DNA of 36,966 bases, taken from positions 1-36,966 of the forward strand of contig CAINGK010000030.1 of NCBI GenBank assembly GCA_903848465.1. Reading direction: 5' to 3'. The translations under genes and the position numbers were made by a program. Position 1 is the stretch's first letter. Every line of letters begins with the position of its first letter. The stretch comes from an uncultured Verrucomicrobiota bacterium (GTDB taxonomy: Bacteria > Verrucomicrobiota > Verrucomicrobiia > Verrucomicrobiales > Verrucomicrobiaceae). Shown piece by piece: positions 9,173-16,751 of the stretch. The notes beneath the pieces are model-generated. The model was not told where the DNA came from. It saw only the letters and a list, made by a program, of their open reading frames with translations, and made no database searches.

Positions 9173-9207
9173 GGCTTAGCCAATTTAGAAATTGGCTTAG
9201 CCAATTC
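9173..9207. promoter_or_regulatory. Twin palindromic operator between the GntR gene and deoC
   Basis: Two copies of the palindrome TTGGCTTAGCCAA (6+1+6) lie side by side. The copy at 9192-9204 is perfect and embedded in AATTGGCTTAGCCAATT; the copy at ~9173-9185 differs in its first base. Centres are about 19 bases apart, i.e. roughly two helical turns. The second copy ends about 12 bases before the deoC start. Position and symmetry suggest the binding site of the adjacent GntR regulator. Confidence 0.65.
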
Positions 9208-9215
9208 CACAACTC

Positions 9216-9998
9216 ATGAACTACAGCTTTTCTGACCTTGCCAAGATGATCGACCACAGCCTCCTGCATCCTACGATGACGGACGCGGAACTTGAAGCAG
9301 GGTGCAAACTCGCGGCGCAGTACCAGGTGGCTTCGGTGTGCATCAAGCCCTACGCGGTGAAGCAGGCGGTCGAATGGCTGCGCGGTTCCGGCGTGCTGGT
9401 CGGCTGCGTGATCGGTTTCCCCCACGGCAACAGCGCCACCGAATCGAAGCGCTATGAGACCGAGCTGGCCTGCAAAGACGGCGCGGTCGAGATCGACATG
9501 GTGGTCAATCTTGGCAAGGCCCTGGGCGGCGACTGGAGCTACGTCGAGGCTGATGTGAAAGCGGTCTGCGACGAAGCGCACAAACATGGCGCGAAGGTGA
9601 AGGTCATCTTTGAAAACGATTATCTGACCAACGGCGGTGCTGGCCTCAGCAGTGATGACTTCAAGCGCAACCTCTGCGAGATCTGCGAACGCGCCGGGGC
9701 CGACTGGGTGAAGACGAGCACCGGTTATGGCTTCGTGAAGCAGGCCGATGGGAGCTACAATTACAAAGGTGCTACCGAGCACGATCTGGCCCTGATGCGC
9801 GCCAGTTGCAGCCCCAAGGTGCAGGTGAAAGCCGCCGGCGGCGTGCGTGATCTGGGTGGCCTCGTCAAGGTCCGCGACCTTGGCGGATCGCGCTGCGGTG
9901 CCTCGGCGACGGCGGCCATCTTGGAGGATTATCGCAAACGTGAAGCCGCAGGCACGCTCGACGCTGTGGTCGGCAAGATCGGCGACGGCGGCTACTGA
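9216..9998 (+). CDS. deoC: Deoxyribose-phosphate aldolase
   Basis: A 260-residue class I aldolase splitting 2-deoxy-D-ribose 5-phosphate into glyceraldehyde 3-phosphate and acetaldehyde, the last step of deoxynucleoside catabolism. The catalytic residues are in place: D94 (EIDMVVN), Schiff-base lysine K166 (WVKTSTGYG) and K205 (VKAAGGVR). Length is typical of the longer DeoC form. The ATG at 9216 follows the palindromic operator directly and has no obvious Shine-Dalgarno sequence. No other deo genes are near, so this is a lone deoC under its own GntR-type regulator. A 2-deoxy sugar acid pathway would be an alternative use. Confidence 0.93.
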   Translation: MNYSFSDLAKMIDHSLLHPTMTDAELEAGCKLAAQYQVASVCIKPYAVKQAVEWLRGSGVLVGCVIGFPHGNSATESKRYETELACKDGAVEIDMVVNLGKALGGDWSYVEADVKAVCDEAHKHGAKVKVIFENDYLTNGGAGLSSDDFKRNLCEICERAGADWVKTSTGYGFVKQADGSYNYKGATEHDLALMRASCSPKVQVKAAGGVRDLGGLVKVRDLGGSRCGASATAAILEDYRKREAAGTLDAVVGKIGDGGY

Positions 9999-10084
9999 CC
10001 CGCTTGTCTTTCTGTTGGCTGATCCTGCTCGCGGGTGTCTTGTAGTCAGAAACTGCCTTCTTTGGGCGTTCTCCAACCACTGCA

Positions 10085-13045
10085 ATGATTCGCCACGCTC
10101 TCCTTTTCTGCCTCGCGCTGCCCGCCGCTGGATTCGCCATCGATTTCAATCATGACGTGAGGCCGGTGCTCGCGCAGCATTGTTTCAAGTGCCACGGCAT
10201 GGACGACCAGGGGCGCAAAGGCAAGCTGCGCCTGGATCTGCGTGATTCGGCCATTGGTCAGGGGAAGTCCGGCGAACTCGCCATCGTACCGGGCAAGCCG
10301 GACGCCAGCGAAGTCATCAAACGCGTGTTCTCGGTCGATGAAGATGAGGTGATGCCACCGGCGCATACGAAGTCCGTGCTGCCGGAGAGTGCGAAGAATA
10401 TTCTGAAGCTGTGGATTGCTGAAGGGGCACCGTACGAGGCGCATTGGGCCTATGTGCCGCCCAAACAGGCCCCGTTGCCCATGCCTGGCCATCCCATTGA
10501 TTCATTTATTCGGGATCGGCTGAAGAAGGAGGGATTGCAGCCCTCGCCTGAGGCGGATCGCTACACGCTGGTGCGCCGTGTTTATCTCGATCTTATCGGC
10601 CTGCCGCCGACGCCAGCGGAGGCGGATGCGTTTGTGAATGACAAGTCAGATGATGCATACAACAAGCTCGTGGATTTCCTGCTGGCCTCCAAACAGTATG
10701 GTGAACGCTGGGCGCGGCGCTGGCTGGACCTCGCACGCTATGCGGACACGAACGGCTTTGAGAAAGACCGCCCGCGCCAGATCTGGCCTTACCGTGACTG
10801 GGTGGTAGGCGCGCTGAATGCCGACATGCCTTTTGATCAATTCAGCATCAAGCAGCTTGCCGGTGACATGCTGCCCAAGCCGACGCCGGAAGATCTGATC
10901 GCCACTGGGTTTCATCGCAACACGATGCTGAATGAGGAGGGCGGCATTGATCCCAACGAGTACCGCTTCTATGCCATGGTGGACCGTGTGAGCGTCACCG
11001 GCACGACATGGATGGGCCTGACGATGAACTGCTGCCAGTGCCACACGCACAAGTACGACCCCATTCTGCATACGGATTATTACCGAACGATGGCACTGCT
11101 GAACAACGCCAGCGAACCCACCTACTTCATCCCCACGCCGGAGGTCGAGGCGCAGCAAAAAGCGCAGGTGGCCAAGATTGCCAAACTCGCAGCCGAGCTG
11201 CCCGCCAAGTTCCCTGGTGGCAAGGCGGCTATGGAAAGTCGATTTGCGGGATGGATCGAGGGTGAATCCCACAAGGCCTCGGAATGGCAGGTCATCCGCC
11301 CGACCAAGATGGCAACGACCATGCCGCATCTGGAGCCGCAGCCGGATGGCTTCATTCTCGGCAGCGGCGACATTTCAAAGAGCGATGTCTATGATCTGAG
11401 CTTCAAGGCACCGATCACAGGTGTACGTGCGCTGCGCATTGAGGTGACTTCGCATCCCAGCCTGCCGAACAACGGCCCCGGGCTCACTAATTATGAAGGA
11501 CCGCTGGGCGGCTTTTTCATGAGTGAACTGCAGGCCGCGCAAAACGGTCAGCGCGTCAAAATCGCCCGGGCTGAGGACACCAATGACGACGAGGATGACC
11601 GCATCAGTGACTCAACTGCCGGCGCTCCGAAGGCGAAGGCCAAAGCGGCAGCCAAACCGAAGAAAAAGAACAATGCGGCCGCCACGCTGGATGGCGAAAT
11701 GTCCAGCGGCTGGCAGGTGCTGGGCGGTGATGGCGTGCAGCACGCTGCCGTATTTCACTTCGACCAGCCGGTTGATCTCACGAACGGCTTTGATTTGAAG
11801 ATGCTGTTTGAAAAGCACTTTGCCTGCCCGCTCGGCCACTTCCGGATTTCGGTGACTACCAGTGATCATGCAGAGGCGACAGGGCTTCCGGCGGAAGTCG
11901 AGGAGGCGCTGGCCACCGGAGACAAATCCAAACATGATGTGCTGTTGCGGTGCTTCCTTGAAACAGCGGACGAAATGAAACAGGCTGCCGCGCCTCTGCT
12001 CGCCGCTCGGAAGAATCCGCCGCGCGGCCAGGCCACGCTGGTGATGGATGAACGCCCCGCGAACAATCCGCGCATCACGCATCGCTATCACCGTGGCGAA
12101 TACCTGCAGCCGAAGGAGGAGGTCACACCCGGCGTTCCTGCGTTCCTGCCCGCGTTGCCCAAGAGTGCGCCTGCGAACCGGCTTACCTTTGCGAAGTGGC
12201 TGTTTGCACCTGAGAATCCGCTCACCGCACGCGTGACGGTGAACCGCCAGTGGCAGGCGTTCTTTGGTCGGGGCATCGTGAAGTCGCTTGAGGACTTCGG
12301 GTATCAGAGCGACCCGCCGTCCCACCCCGAACTGCTTGATTGGCTGGCGGTCGAATTCGTGAAGCAAGGCTGGTCGATGAAGAAACTGCATCGGCTCATC
12401 GTGACGAGTGCGACCTACAAGCAGAGCAGCCGAATCACGCCTGAGCAGGCGCAGAAAGATCCAGAGAACTTACTGCTCGCACGCGGTGCGCGGTTCCGCC
12501 TGGATGCTGAAGTCATTCGTGATTCAGCGCTGAAAGCTGCCGGGGTGCTTTCGCCGAAGATGGGCGGCCCAGGTGTTTATCCGCCGCAGCCAGCCAGCGT
12601 CACCTCTGAAGGCACCTACGGCAAAGTGGAGTGGAAGACCAGCGAGGGAGAGGACCACTACCGCCGCAGCCTCTACACTTTCACGAAACGCACCGCACCG
12701 TTTGCGATGGCCACGACCTTTGATGCGCCCACGGGTGAATCCTGCCTGGCCAAACGCGAGGTGTCGAACAGCCCGCTGCAAGCCCTCACGCTGCTCAATG
12801 ACCAGATGTTCATGGAAGCGGCGCAGGCGATGGCGAAGCAAGTGATCACTGAATCGCAGAGTGATGATGAGCGCCTGCAAAACATCTTCCGCCGCGTCGC
12901 GACACGACCTGCTGCGCCAGACGAACTGGCCATGCTCAAAGCCTTCCTGCAAAAGCAGCGGGACAAGAAAGTCGAAGGCGAGGCCCTGTGGTCCGATGTG
13001 AGCCGCGCTGCACTGAACCTCGACGAAGCCATCACGCATCCATGA
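10085..13045 (+). CDS. PSCyt1/DUF1549/DUF1553 (PSD1) domain protein, Planctomycetes-type cytochrome c
   Basis: A 986-residue exported protein. After a signal peptide comes a PSCyt1 haem domain with CFKCH (C33, C36, H37). Next are DUF1549/PSCyt2 (YGERWARRWLDLARYADTNG and a second CxxCH at C316-H320 in CCQCHTHKYDP), a variable middle region with a Lys/Ala-rich linker near residues 512-535, and the C-terminal DUF1553/PSD1 domain (NRLTFAKWLF, NRQWQAFFGRG, EVSNSPLQALTLLNDQMF). Proteins of this layout are hugely expanded in Planctomycetes and Verrucomicrobia, nearly always beside a DUF1501 protein, and are thought to serve oxidative attack on complex carbohydrates; the biochemical activity is unproven. 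Its stop overlaps the next start (ATGA), indicating translational coupling. Confidence 0.93.
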   Translation: MIRHALLFCLALPAAGFAIDFNHDVRPVLAQHCFKCHGMDDQGRKGKLRLDLRDSAIGQGKSGELAIVPGKPDASEVIKRVFSVDEDEVMPPAHTKSVLPESAKNILKLWIAEGAPYEAHWAYVPPKQAPLPMPGHPIDSFIRDRLKKEGLQPSPEADRYTLVRRVYLDLIGLPPTPAEADAFVNDKSDDAYNKLVDFLLASKQYGERWARRWLDLARYADTNGFEKDRPRQIWPYRDWVVGALNADMPFDQFSIKQLAGDMLPKPTPEDLIATGFHRNTMLNEEGGIDPNEYRFYAMVDRVSVTGTTWMGLTMNCCQCHTHKYDPILHTDYYRTMALLNNASEPTYFIPTPEVEAQQKAQVAKIAKLAAELPAKFPGGKAAMESRFAGWIEGESHKASEWQVIRPTKMATTMPHLEPQPDGFILGSGDISKSDVYDLSFKAPITGVRALRIEVTSHPSLPNNGPGLTNYEGPLGGFFMSELQAAQNGQRVKIARAEDTNDDEDDRISDSTAGAPKAKAKAAAKPKKKNNAAATLDGEMSSGWQVLGGDGVQHAAVFHFDQPVDLTNGFDLKMLFEKHFACPLGHFRISVTTSDHAEATGLPAEVEEALATGDKSKHDVLLRCFLETADEMKQAAAPLLAARKNPPRGQATLVMDERPANNPRITHRYHRGEYLQPKEEVTPGVPAFLPALPKSAPANRLTFAKWLFAPENPLTARVTVNRQWQAFFGRGIVKSLEDFGYQSDPPSHPELLDWLAVEFVKQGWSMKKLHRLIVTSATYKQSSRITPEQAQKDPENLLLARGARFRLDAEVIRDSALKAAGVLSPKMGGPGVYPPQPASVTSEGTYGKVEWKTSEGEDHYRRSLYTFTKRTAPFAMATTFDAPTGESCLAKREVSNSPLQALTLLNDQMFMEAAQAMAKQVITESQSDDERLQNIFRRVATRPAAPDELAMLKAFLQKQRDKKVEGEALWSDVSRAALNLDEAITHP

Positions 13046-14454
13046 ACACTTCCAACATCACACGTCGTCATTTCTTCCAGGACTGCGCTGTCGGTACGGG
13101 CAAGATTGCCCTGGCATCGTTGCTGGCAGAGTCAGCTTATGGTGTGACGCAGAGTCCGAATGTTGCTGCGCCGACGCATTTCCCGCCGAAGGCGAAAGCG
13201 GTCATCCATATGTTCATGGCGGGTGCGCCATCGCAGCTTGAGCTGTTCGACAACAAACCCATGCTGACAAAGTATGAAGGCAAGCCGCTGCCGCCTTCGA
13301 TCATCGGGGGGCAGCGTTATGCGTTCATCCGGCCAGACGCGGCGGTGCTGGGGCCACGCTACAAATTTGCGAAGCATGGGCAGTGCGGAGCGGAGCTTTC
13401 TGAGATGCTGCCACATCTGGCTTCGGTGGTGGACGACATCGCCATTGTGAAATCCTGCCGCACGACGCAGTTCAACCACGCGCCAGCGCAGATTTACATG
13501 AACACGGGTTTCTCCCAGCCGGGGCGGCCCAGCATGGGTTCGTGGATCACTTATGGTCTGGGGGCCGAGACGCGGGATCTGCCGTCGTTTGTGGTGATGA
13601 GCACCGGCAGTGGCATCAGCGGTGGTGCGGCGTGCTGGAGCAGCGGCTTTCTGCCCAGCGTGTATTCCGGCACGCGCTTTCGCAACACGGGCGATCCCAT
13701 CTTGAATGTGAGCACGCCGCAGGGCATCGAGGCCGGCACGCAGCGCGACACGATTGAACTCATCAACGCGATGAACCAGCGGCGCCTCAAACTGGATGGC
13801 GACAGCGAAACGGGAACGCGCATTGCGAATTATGAGATGGCCTACCGTCTGCAAAGCTCCGCGCCGGAACTGATGGATCTTAGCAAGGAGGACGAGGCGA
13901 CGCTGAAAATGTACGGCTGCGATCCGAAGGTGCCGTCATTCGCCCGCGCCTGCCTGCTGGCGCGGCGGATGGTCGAGCGTGGCGTGCGTTTCATCAACAT
14001 CTACAATGAAGGCTGGGACGCGCACAGCGATGTGGCGGGCAATGTGAAAAAGAACTGCGGCATCACGGATCAGGCCAGCGCGGCGCTGATCAAAGACCTC
14101 AAACAACGCGGACTGCTCGACAGCACGCTGGTTGTGTGGGGCGGTGAATTCGGACGAACGCCGATGGTCGAGGCGAGTGTCTCACTGGGGCGCAGCCTGG
14201 GGCGCGACCATCATCCGCAGGCATTTACGATGTGGATGGCTGGTGGTGGCATCAAAGGTGGAGTCACCCTGGGAGCGACGGATGAGATGGGTTTCAACAT
14301 CATTGAGGACGAGACGCACGTGGCTGATTTGCAGGCGACGATTCTTCATTGCCTAGGCATTGACCACGAACGTCTCACCTTCAGCAAGGCGGGGCTCGAT
14401 TTTAAACTGACAGGCGTGGAGCCGTGTCATGTGATCAAACAAATTTTGGCATGA
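13042..14454 (+). CDS. DUF1501 domain protein with Tat signal
   Basis: A 470-residue exported protein of the alkaline phosphatase/sulfatase superfamily. The N-terminus has a Tat-like signal (TRRHFFQDCAVGTGKIALAS). DUF1501 landmarks follow: FMAGAPSQLELFDNKP, MLPHLASVVDDIAIVKSC, NEGWDAHSD, WGGEFGRTPM and GRDHHPQAFTMWMAGGGIKGG. It is the constant partner of PSCyt1/DUF1549/DUF1553 proteins; the two are believed to work together outside the cytoplasm, function unknown. The ATG at 13042 overlaps the upstream stop and its own stop overlaps the next ATG, so it sits inside a tightly coupled operon. Confidence 0.93.
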   Translation: MNTSNITRRHFFQDCAVGTGKIALASLLAESAYGVTQSPNVAAPTHFPPKAKAVIHMFMAGAPSQLELFDNKPMLTKYEGKPLPPSIIGGQRYAFIRPDAAVLGPRYKFAKHGQCGAELSEMLPHLASVVDDIAIVKSCRTTQFNHAPAQIYMNTGFSQPGRPSMGSWITYGLGAETRDLPSFVVMSTGSGISGGAACWSSGFLPSVYSGTRFRNTGDPILNVSTPQGIEAGTQRDTIELINAMNQRRLKLDGDSETGTRIANYEMAYRLQSSAPELMDLSKEDEATLKMYGCDPKVPSFARACLLARRMVERGVRFINIYNEGWDAHSDVAGNVKKNCGITDQASAALIKDLKQRGLLDSTLVVWGGEFGRTPMVEASVSLGRSLGRDHHPQAFTMWMAGGGIKGGVTLGATDEMGFNIIEDETHVADLQATILHCLGIDHERLTFSKAGLDFKLTGVEPCHVIKQILA

Positions 14455-14894
14455 TCCCCGCCACCATTGTTCATGGCCATCGCGTGGCCTCCGGCTTGAA
14501 TGGCAATCCGCGTTTTCCTGGCGGTACGCTGCGCATGCAGTTGCCGTTCTTTGCAGAACTCGGACTTGATCTGAGCGCGTTTTATCCTGGCACATTGAAT
14601 GTGAGCATCGCGCCGCTGAGTTATCGTGTGGTGCAGCCCCGGCACACGTTTCGTGCTCTCAAGTGGCATCCCGAAGATCCGGCGGAGGATTTTTCGTTCT
14701 TCGATGTCACCGTGCATCGCGATGGAGCTGTGCCGGTTCGCGGGTGGATTTATCACCCGCATCCCGACACGAAGCCGGTGCATTTTCAGAAGCCGGACGT
14801 GCTGGAACTGCTGCTGCCGTGGTCGGAGGGGCTGAGCTATGGCACGAAAATCAAACTGGAAGTACCTGCGGAGCAGATGATGATCGAGCCATGA
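14451..14894 (+). CDS. RibK (DUF120, CTP-dependent riboflavin kinase)-like protein
   Basis: A 147-residue cytoplasmic protein without signal peptide. It has the outline of archaeal RibK: an N-terminal GHRVASGLNGNPRF resembling the CTP-binding GxVxSGxGEG stretch, the signature PGTLNV (G47-V51), and a C-terminal HPDTKP...PDVLELLLP...LSYGTKIKLEVP matching the end of the cradle-loop barrel. RibK makes FMN from riboflavin and CTP in archaea. A bacterial homologue inside a PSCyt/DUF1501 operon is unexpected. The GEG part of the nucleotide loop is replaced by NGN, so activity may have changed. The ATG overlaps the DUF1501 stop and the stop overlaps the esterase start. Fold similarity seems good by eye; the function is a guess. 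Confidence 0.55.
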   Translation: MIPATIVHGHRVASGLNGNPRFPGGTLRMQLPFFAELGLDLSAFYPGTLNVSIAPLSYRVVQPRHTFRALKWHPEDPAEDFSFFDVTVHRDGAVPVRGWIYHPHPDTKPVHFQKPDVLELLLPWSEGLSYGTKIKLEVPAEQMMIEP

Positions 14895-15733
14895 TGAAGT
14901 TTATTTGTTCTCTGATACTACTCACCACTGCGGCACTGGCGGACACCCAGGCGGACATTGAATATGCCAAGGTGGGAGAAGTTTCGCTCAAGCTGGATCT
15001 GCATCGGCCGCAGGGGGAGAATCCGCCGTTGATCGTGTATGTGCATGGCGGTGGTTGGCGCGCTGGATCCAAGAAGGATATGCCGATTGTTGACCTGTAC
15101 GACAAGGGCTTTGCCATCGCGAGCGTGGATTACCGGCTGTCCCCGCAGGCGGCGTTTCCCGCACAGGTGCATGACATCAAGGCAGCCATTCGTTTTCTAC
15201 GGGCCAATGCGGGGTTGTTTCACATCAATGCCAGCAAGATCGCCATCATCGGCTCCTCGGCTGGCGGGCATCTGGCGGCTCTGGTTGGGGTGAGCAATGG
15301 GAACCAAGAGCTCGAAGGCAAAGTCGGGGAGCATCTGGATCAAAGCAGTGATGTGCAGGTCATCGTGAGTTTTTACGGTGCTTCGAATCTGGAAACCATT
15401 CTCTCCCAGAGTACGCCCAAGGGCCTGGAGTACCGTATTCCCGCGCTGAAACTGCTGCTGGGTGATACGCCGGACAAAAAGCCCGAACTGGCAAAGCTGG
15501 CGAGCCCGGTGGCACACCTCGACAAGAATGATCCGCCGCTGCTGCTCATCCATGGCGATGCCGATCCGCAGATGCCGCCGCAGCAGTCACAGGAACTGGC
15601 GAAAGCTTATGAGGCCCTTGGGTTGCCGGTGACCTTAATCATGCTGCCCGGCAGCAAGCATGGCGGTGCGGAGTTTTATAATGAGGAACGCACAGCCATC
15701 GTTGCCAAGTTTCTCGACAAGGTGCTGCGTTGA
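14891..15733 (+). CDS. Secreted alpha/beta hydrolase (HSL/BD-FAE-like esterase)
   Basis: 280 residues with a signal peptide (MMKFICSLILLTTAALAD). The oxyanion-hole motif HGGGW, the nucleophile elbow GSSAGGH, the acid in HGDADPQMP and the histidine in GSKHGG show a complete esterase triad of the hormone-sensitive lipase/carboxylesterase type (Pfam BD-FAE/Abhydrolase_3). Related enzymes remove acyl or feruloyl groups from plant polysaccharides. The ATG at 14891 overlaps the stop of the RibK-like gene; a second ATG follows at once. Being the fourth coupled gene of the operon, it probably removes ester groups from the substrate handled by the PSCyt/DUF1501 pair. Confidence 0.88.
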   Translation: MMKFICSLILLTTAALADTQADIEYAKVGEVSLKLDLHRPQGENPPLIVYVHGGGWRAGSKKDMPIVDLYDKGFAIASVDYRLSPQAAFPAQVHDIKAAIRFLRANAGLFHINASKIAIIGSSAGGHLAALVGVSNGNQELEGKVGEHLDQSSDVQVIVSFYGASNLETILSQSTPKGLEYRIPALKLLLGDTPDKKPELAKLASPVAHLDKNDPPLLLIHGDADPQMPPQQSQELAKAYEALGLPVTLIMLPGSKHGGAEFYNEERTAIVAKFLDKVLR

Positions 15734-15749
15734 GTCAGAGTGACGGTTC

Positions 15750-16745
15750 ATGCCCAAACCACTCATTGCCATCACCATGGGCGACCCTGCGGGGGTCGGT
15801 CCTGAAATCTGCCTGCAACTGCTCGCCAATGAGGCGGTGTGCGAGTTGGTCACGCCGGTAGTGTTTGGCGATGCACGGCTGCTCTCGCGCTGTGCACGGC
15901 AGACCGGACTGCTGGCTCCGAAGCGCATCATCAGCGAAATTGGATGGGCGGAAAAATGTGGGAGCCTAGACGAGCCGGCGGTGCTGGATGTTTATGGATT
16001 TGATGCGGAGGATTTCACGCCGGGCACGGTCAGCGCCAAGACGGGTGCGGCGGGTTATCGCTACGTGGAAAAGAGCATTGAGGCCGCCTTGGCAAAACAA
16101 GTCGCCGCAGTGGCGACGGCACCGCTGAATAAGGAGGCGCTGCATGCTGCTGGTATCAAGTATCCCGGTCACACGGAGATGTTTGCCGAGAAGATGGCGG
16201 CGGAGCGCTCCTGCATGTCCTTTTTCTCCGAAGAAATGATCTGCAGCCTGGTGACGGTTCACATTGGTTACCAGGATGTGGTGCCCGCGTTGACGACCCA
16301 GCGCATTCTGGATGTCATCGAGTTGACCGCCGAGGCCGTGCAGCGTGTGCGTGGCAAGAAGCCGCGCATCGCGGTCTGCGGGCTCAATCCACACGCGGGT
16401 GAGCATGGTTTGTTTGGTCGCGGCGAGGAGGAATCGATCATTGTACCTGCCATTGAAGCGGCGCGTGCGAAGGGGCACACAATCGAAGGACCGCTGCCAC
16501 CTGATACCGCATTTATCGCACCGAAGCGCCGCACGGTGGACGCCTATATTTGTCTCTATCACGATCAGGCGCTCATTCCGCTCAAGGCACTGGCGTTTGA
16601 TACCGCCGTGAACACCACGCTGGGCCTGCCGGTACCGCGTACGAGTGTGGATCACGGCACTGCATGCGACATCGCGTGGCAGGGCAAAGCCAACGGGCGC
16701 AGCCTCGTGGAGGCTGTGCTGCTGGCGGCTAAGATGGCAGGCTGA
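15750..16745 (+). CDS. pdxA: PdxA family 4-phospho-hydroxyacid dehydrogenase
   Basis: 331 residues, close to the usual PdxA length. It keeps the N-terminal TMGDPAGVGPE, the substrate-loop TAPLNKEAL and GHTEMFAE, and the metal-binding histidines H171 (VTVHIGY), H215 (GLNPHAGEHG) and H271 (LYHDQALIPLK). PdxA oxidises 4-phosphohydroxy-L-threonine in vitamin B6 synthesis; the PdxA2 branch oxidises 4-phospho-D-threonate or -erythronate in sugar-acid catabolism. Its place 16 bases behind a polysaccharide-type operon makes a catabolic role worth considering, but no DUF1537 kinase is in the window. The cellular site is the cytoplasm. Confidence 0.9.
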   Translation: MPKPLIAITMGDPAGVGPEICLQLLANEAVCELVTPVVFGDARLLSRCARQTGLLAPKRIISEIGWAEKCGSLDEPAVLDVYGFDAEDFTPGTVSAKTGAAGYRYVEKSIEAALAKQVAAVATAPLNKEALHAAGIKYPGHTEMFAEKMAAERSCMSFFSEEMICSLVTVHIGYQDVVPALTTQRILDVIELTAEAVQRVRGKKPRIAVCGLNPHAGEHGLFGRGEEESIIVPAIEAARAKGHTIEGPLPPDTAFIAPKRRTVDAYICLYHDQALIPLKALAFDTAVNTTLGLPVPRTSVDHGTACDIAWQGKANGRSLVEAVLLAAKMAG

Positions 16746-16751
16746 GGTGAA

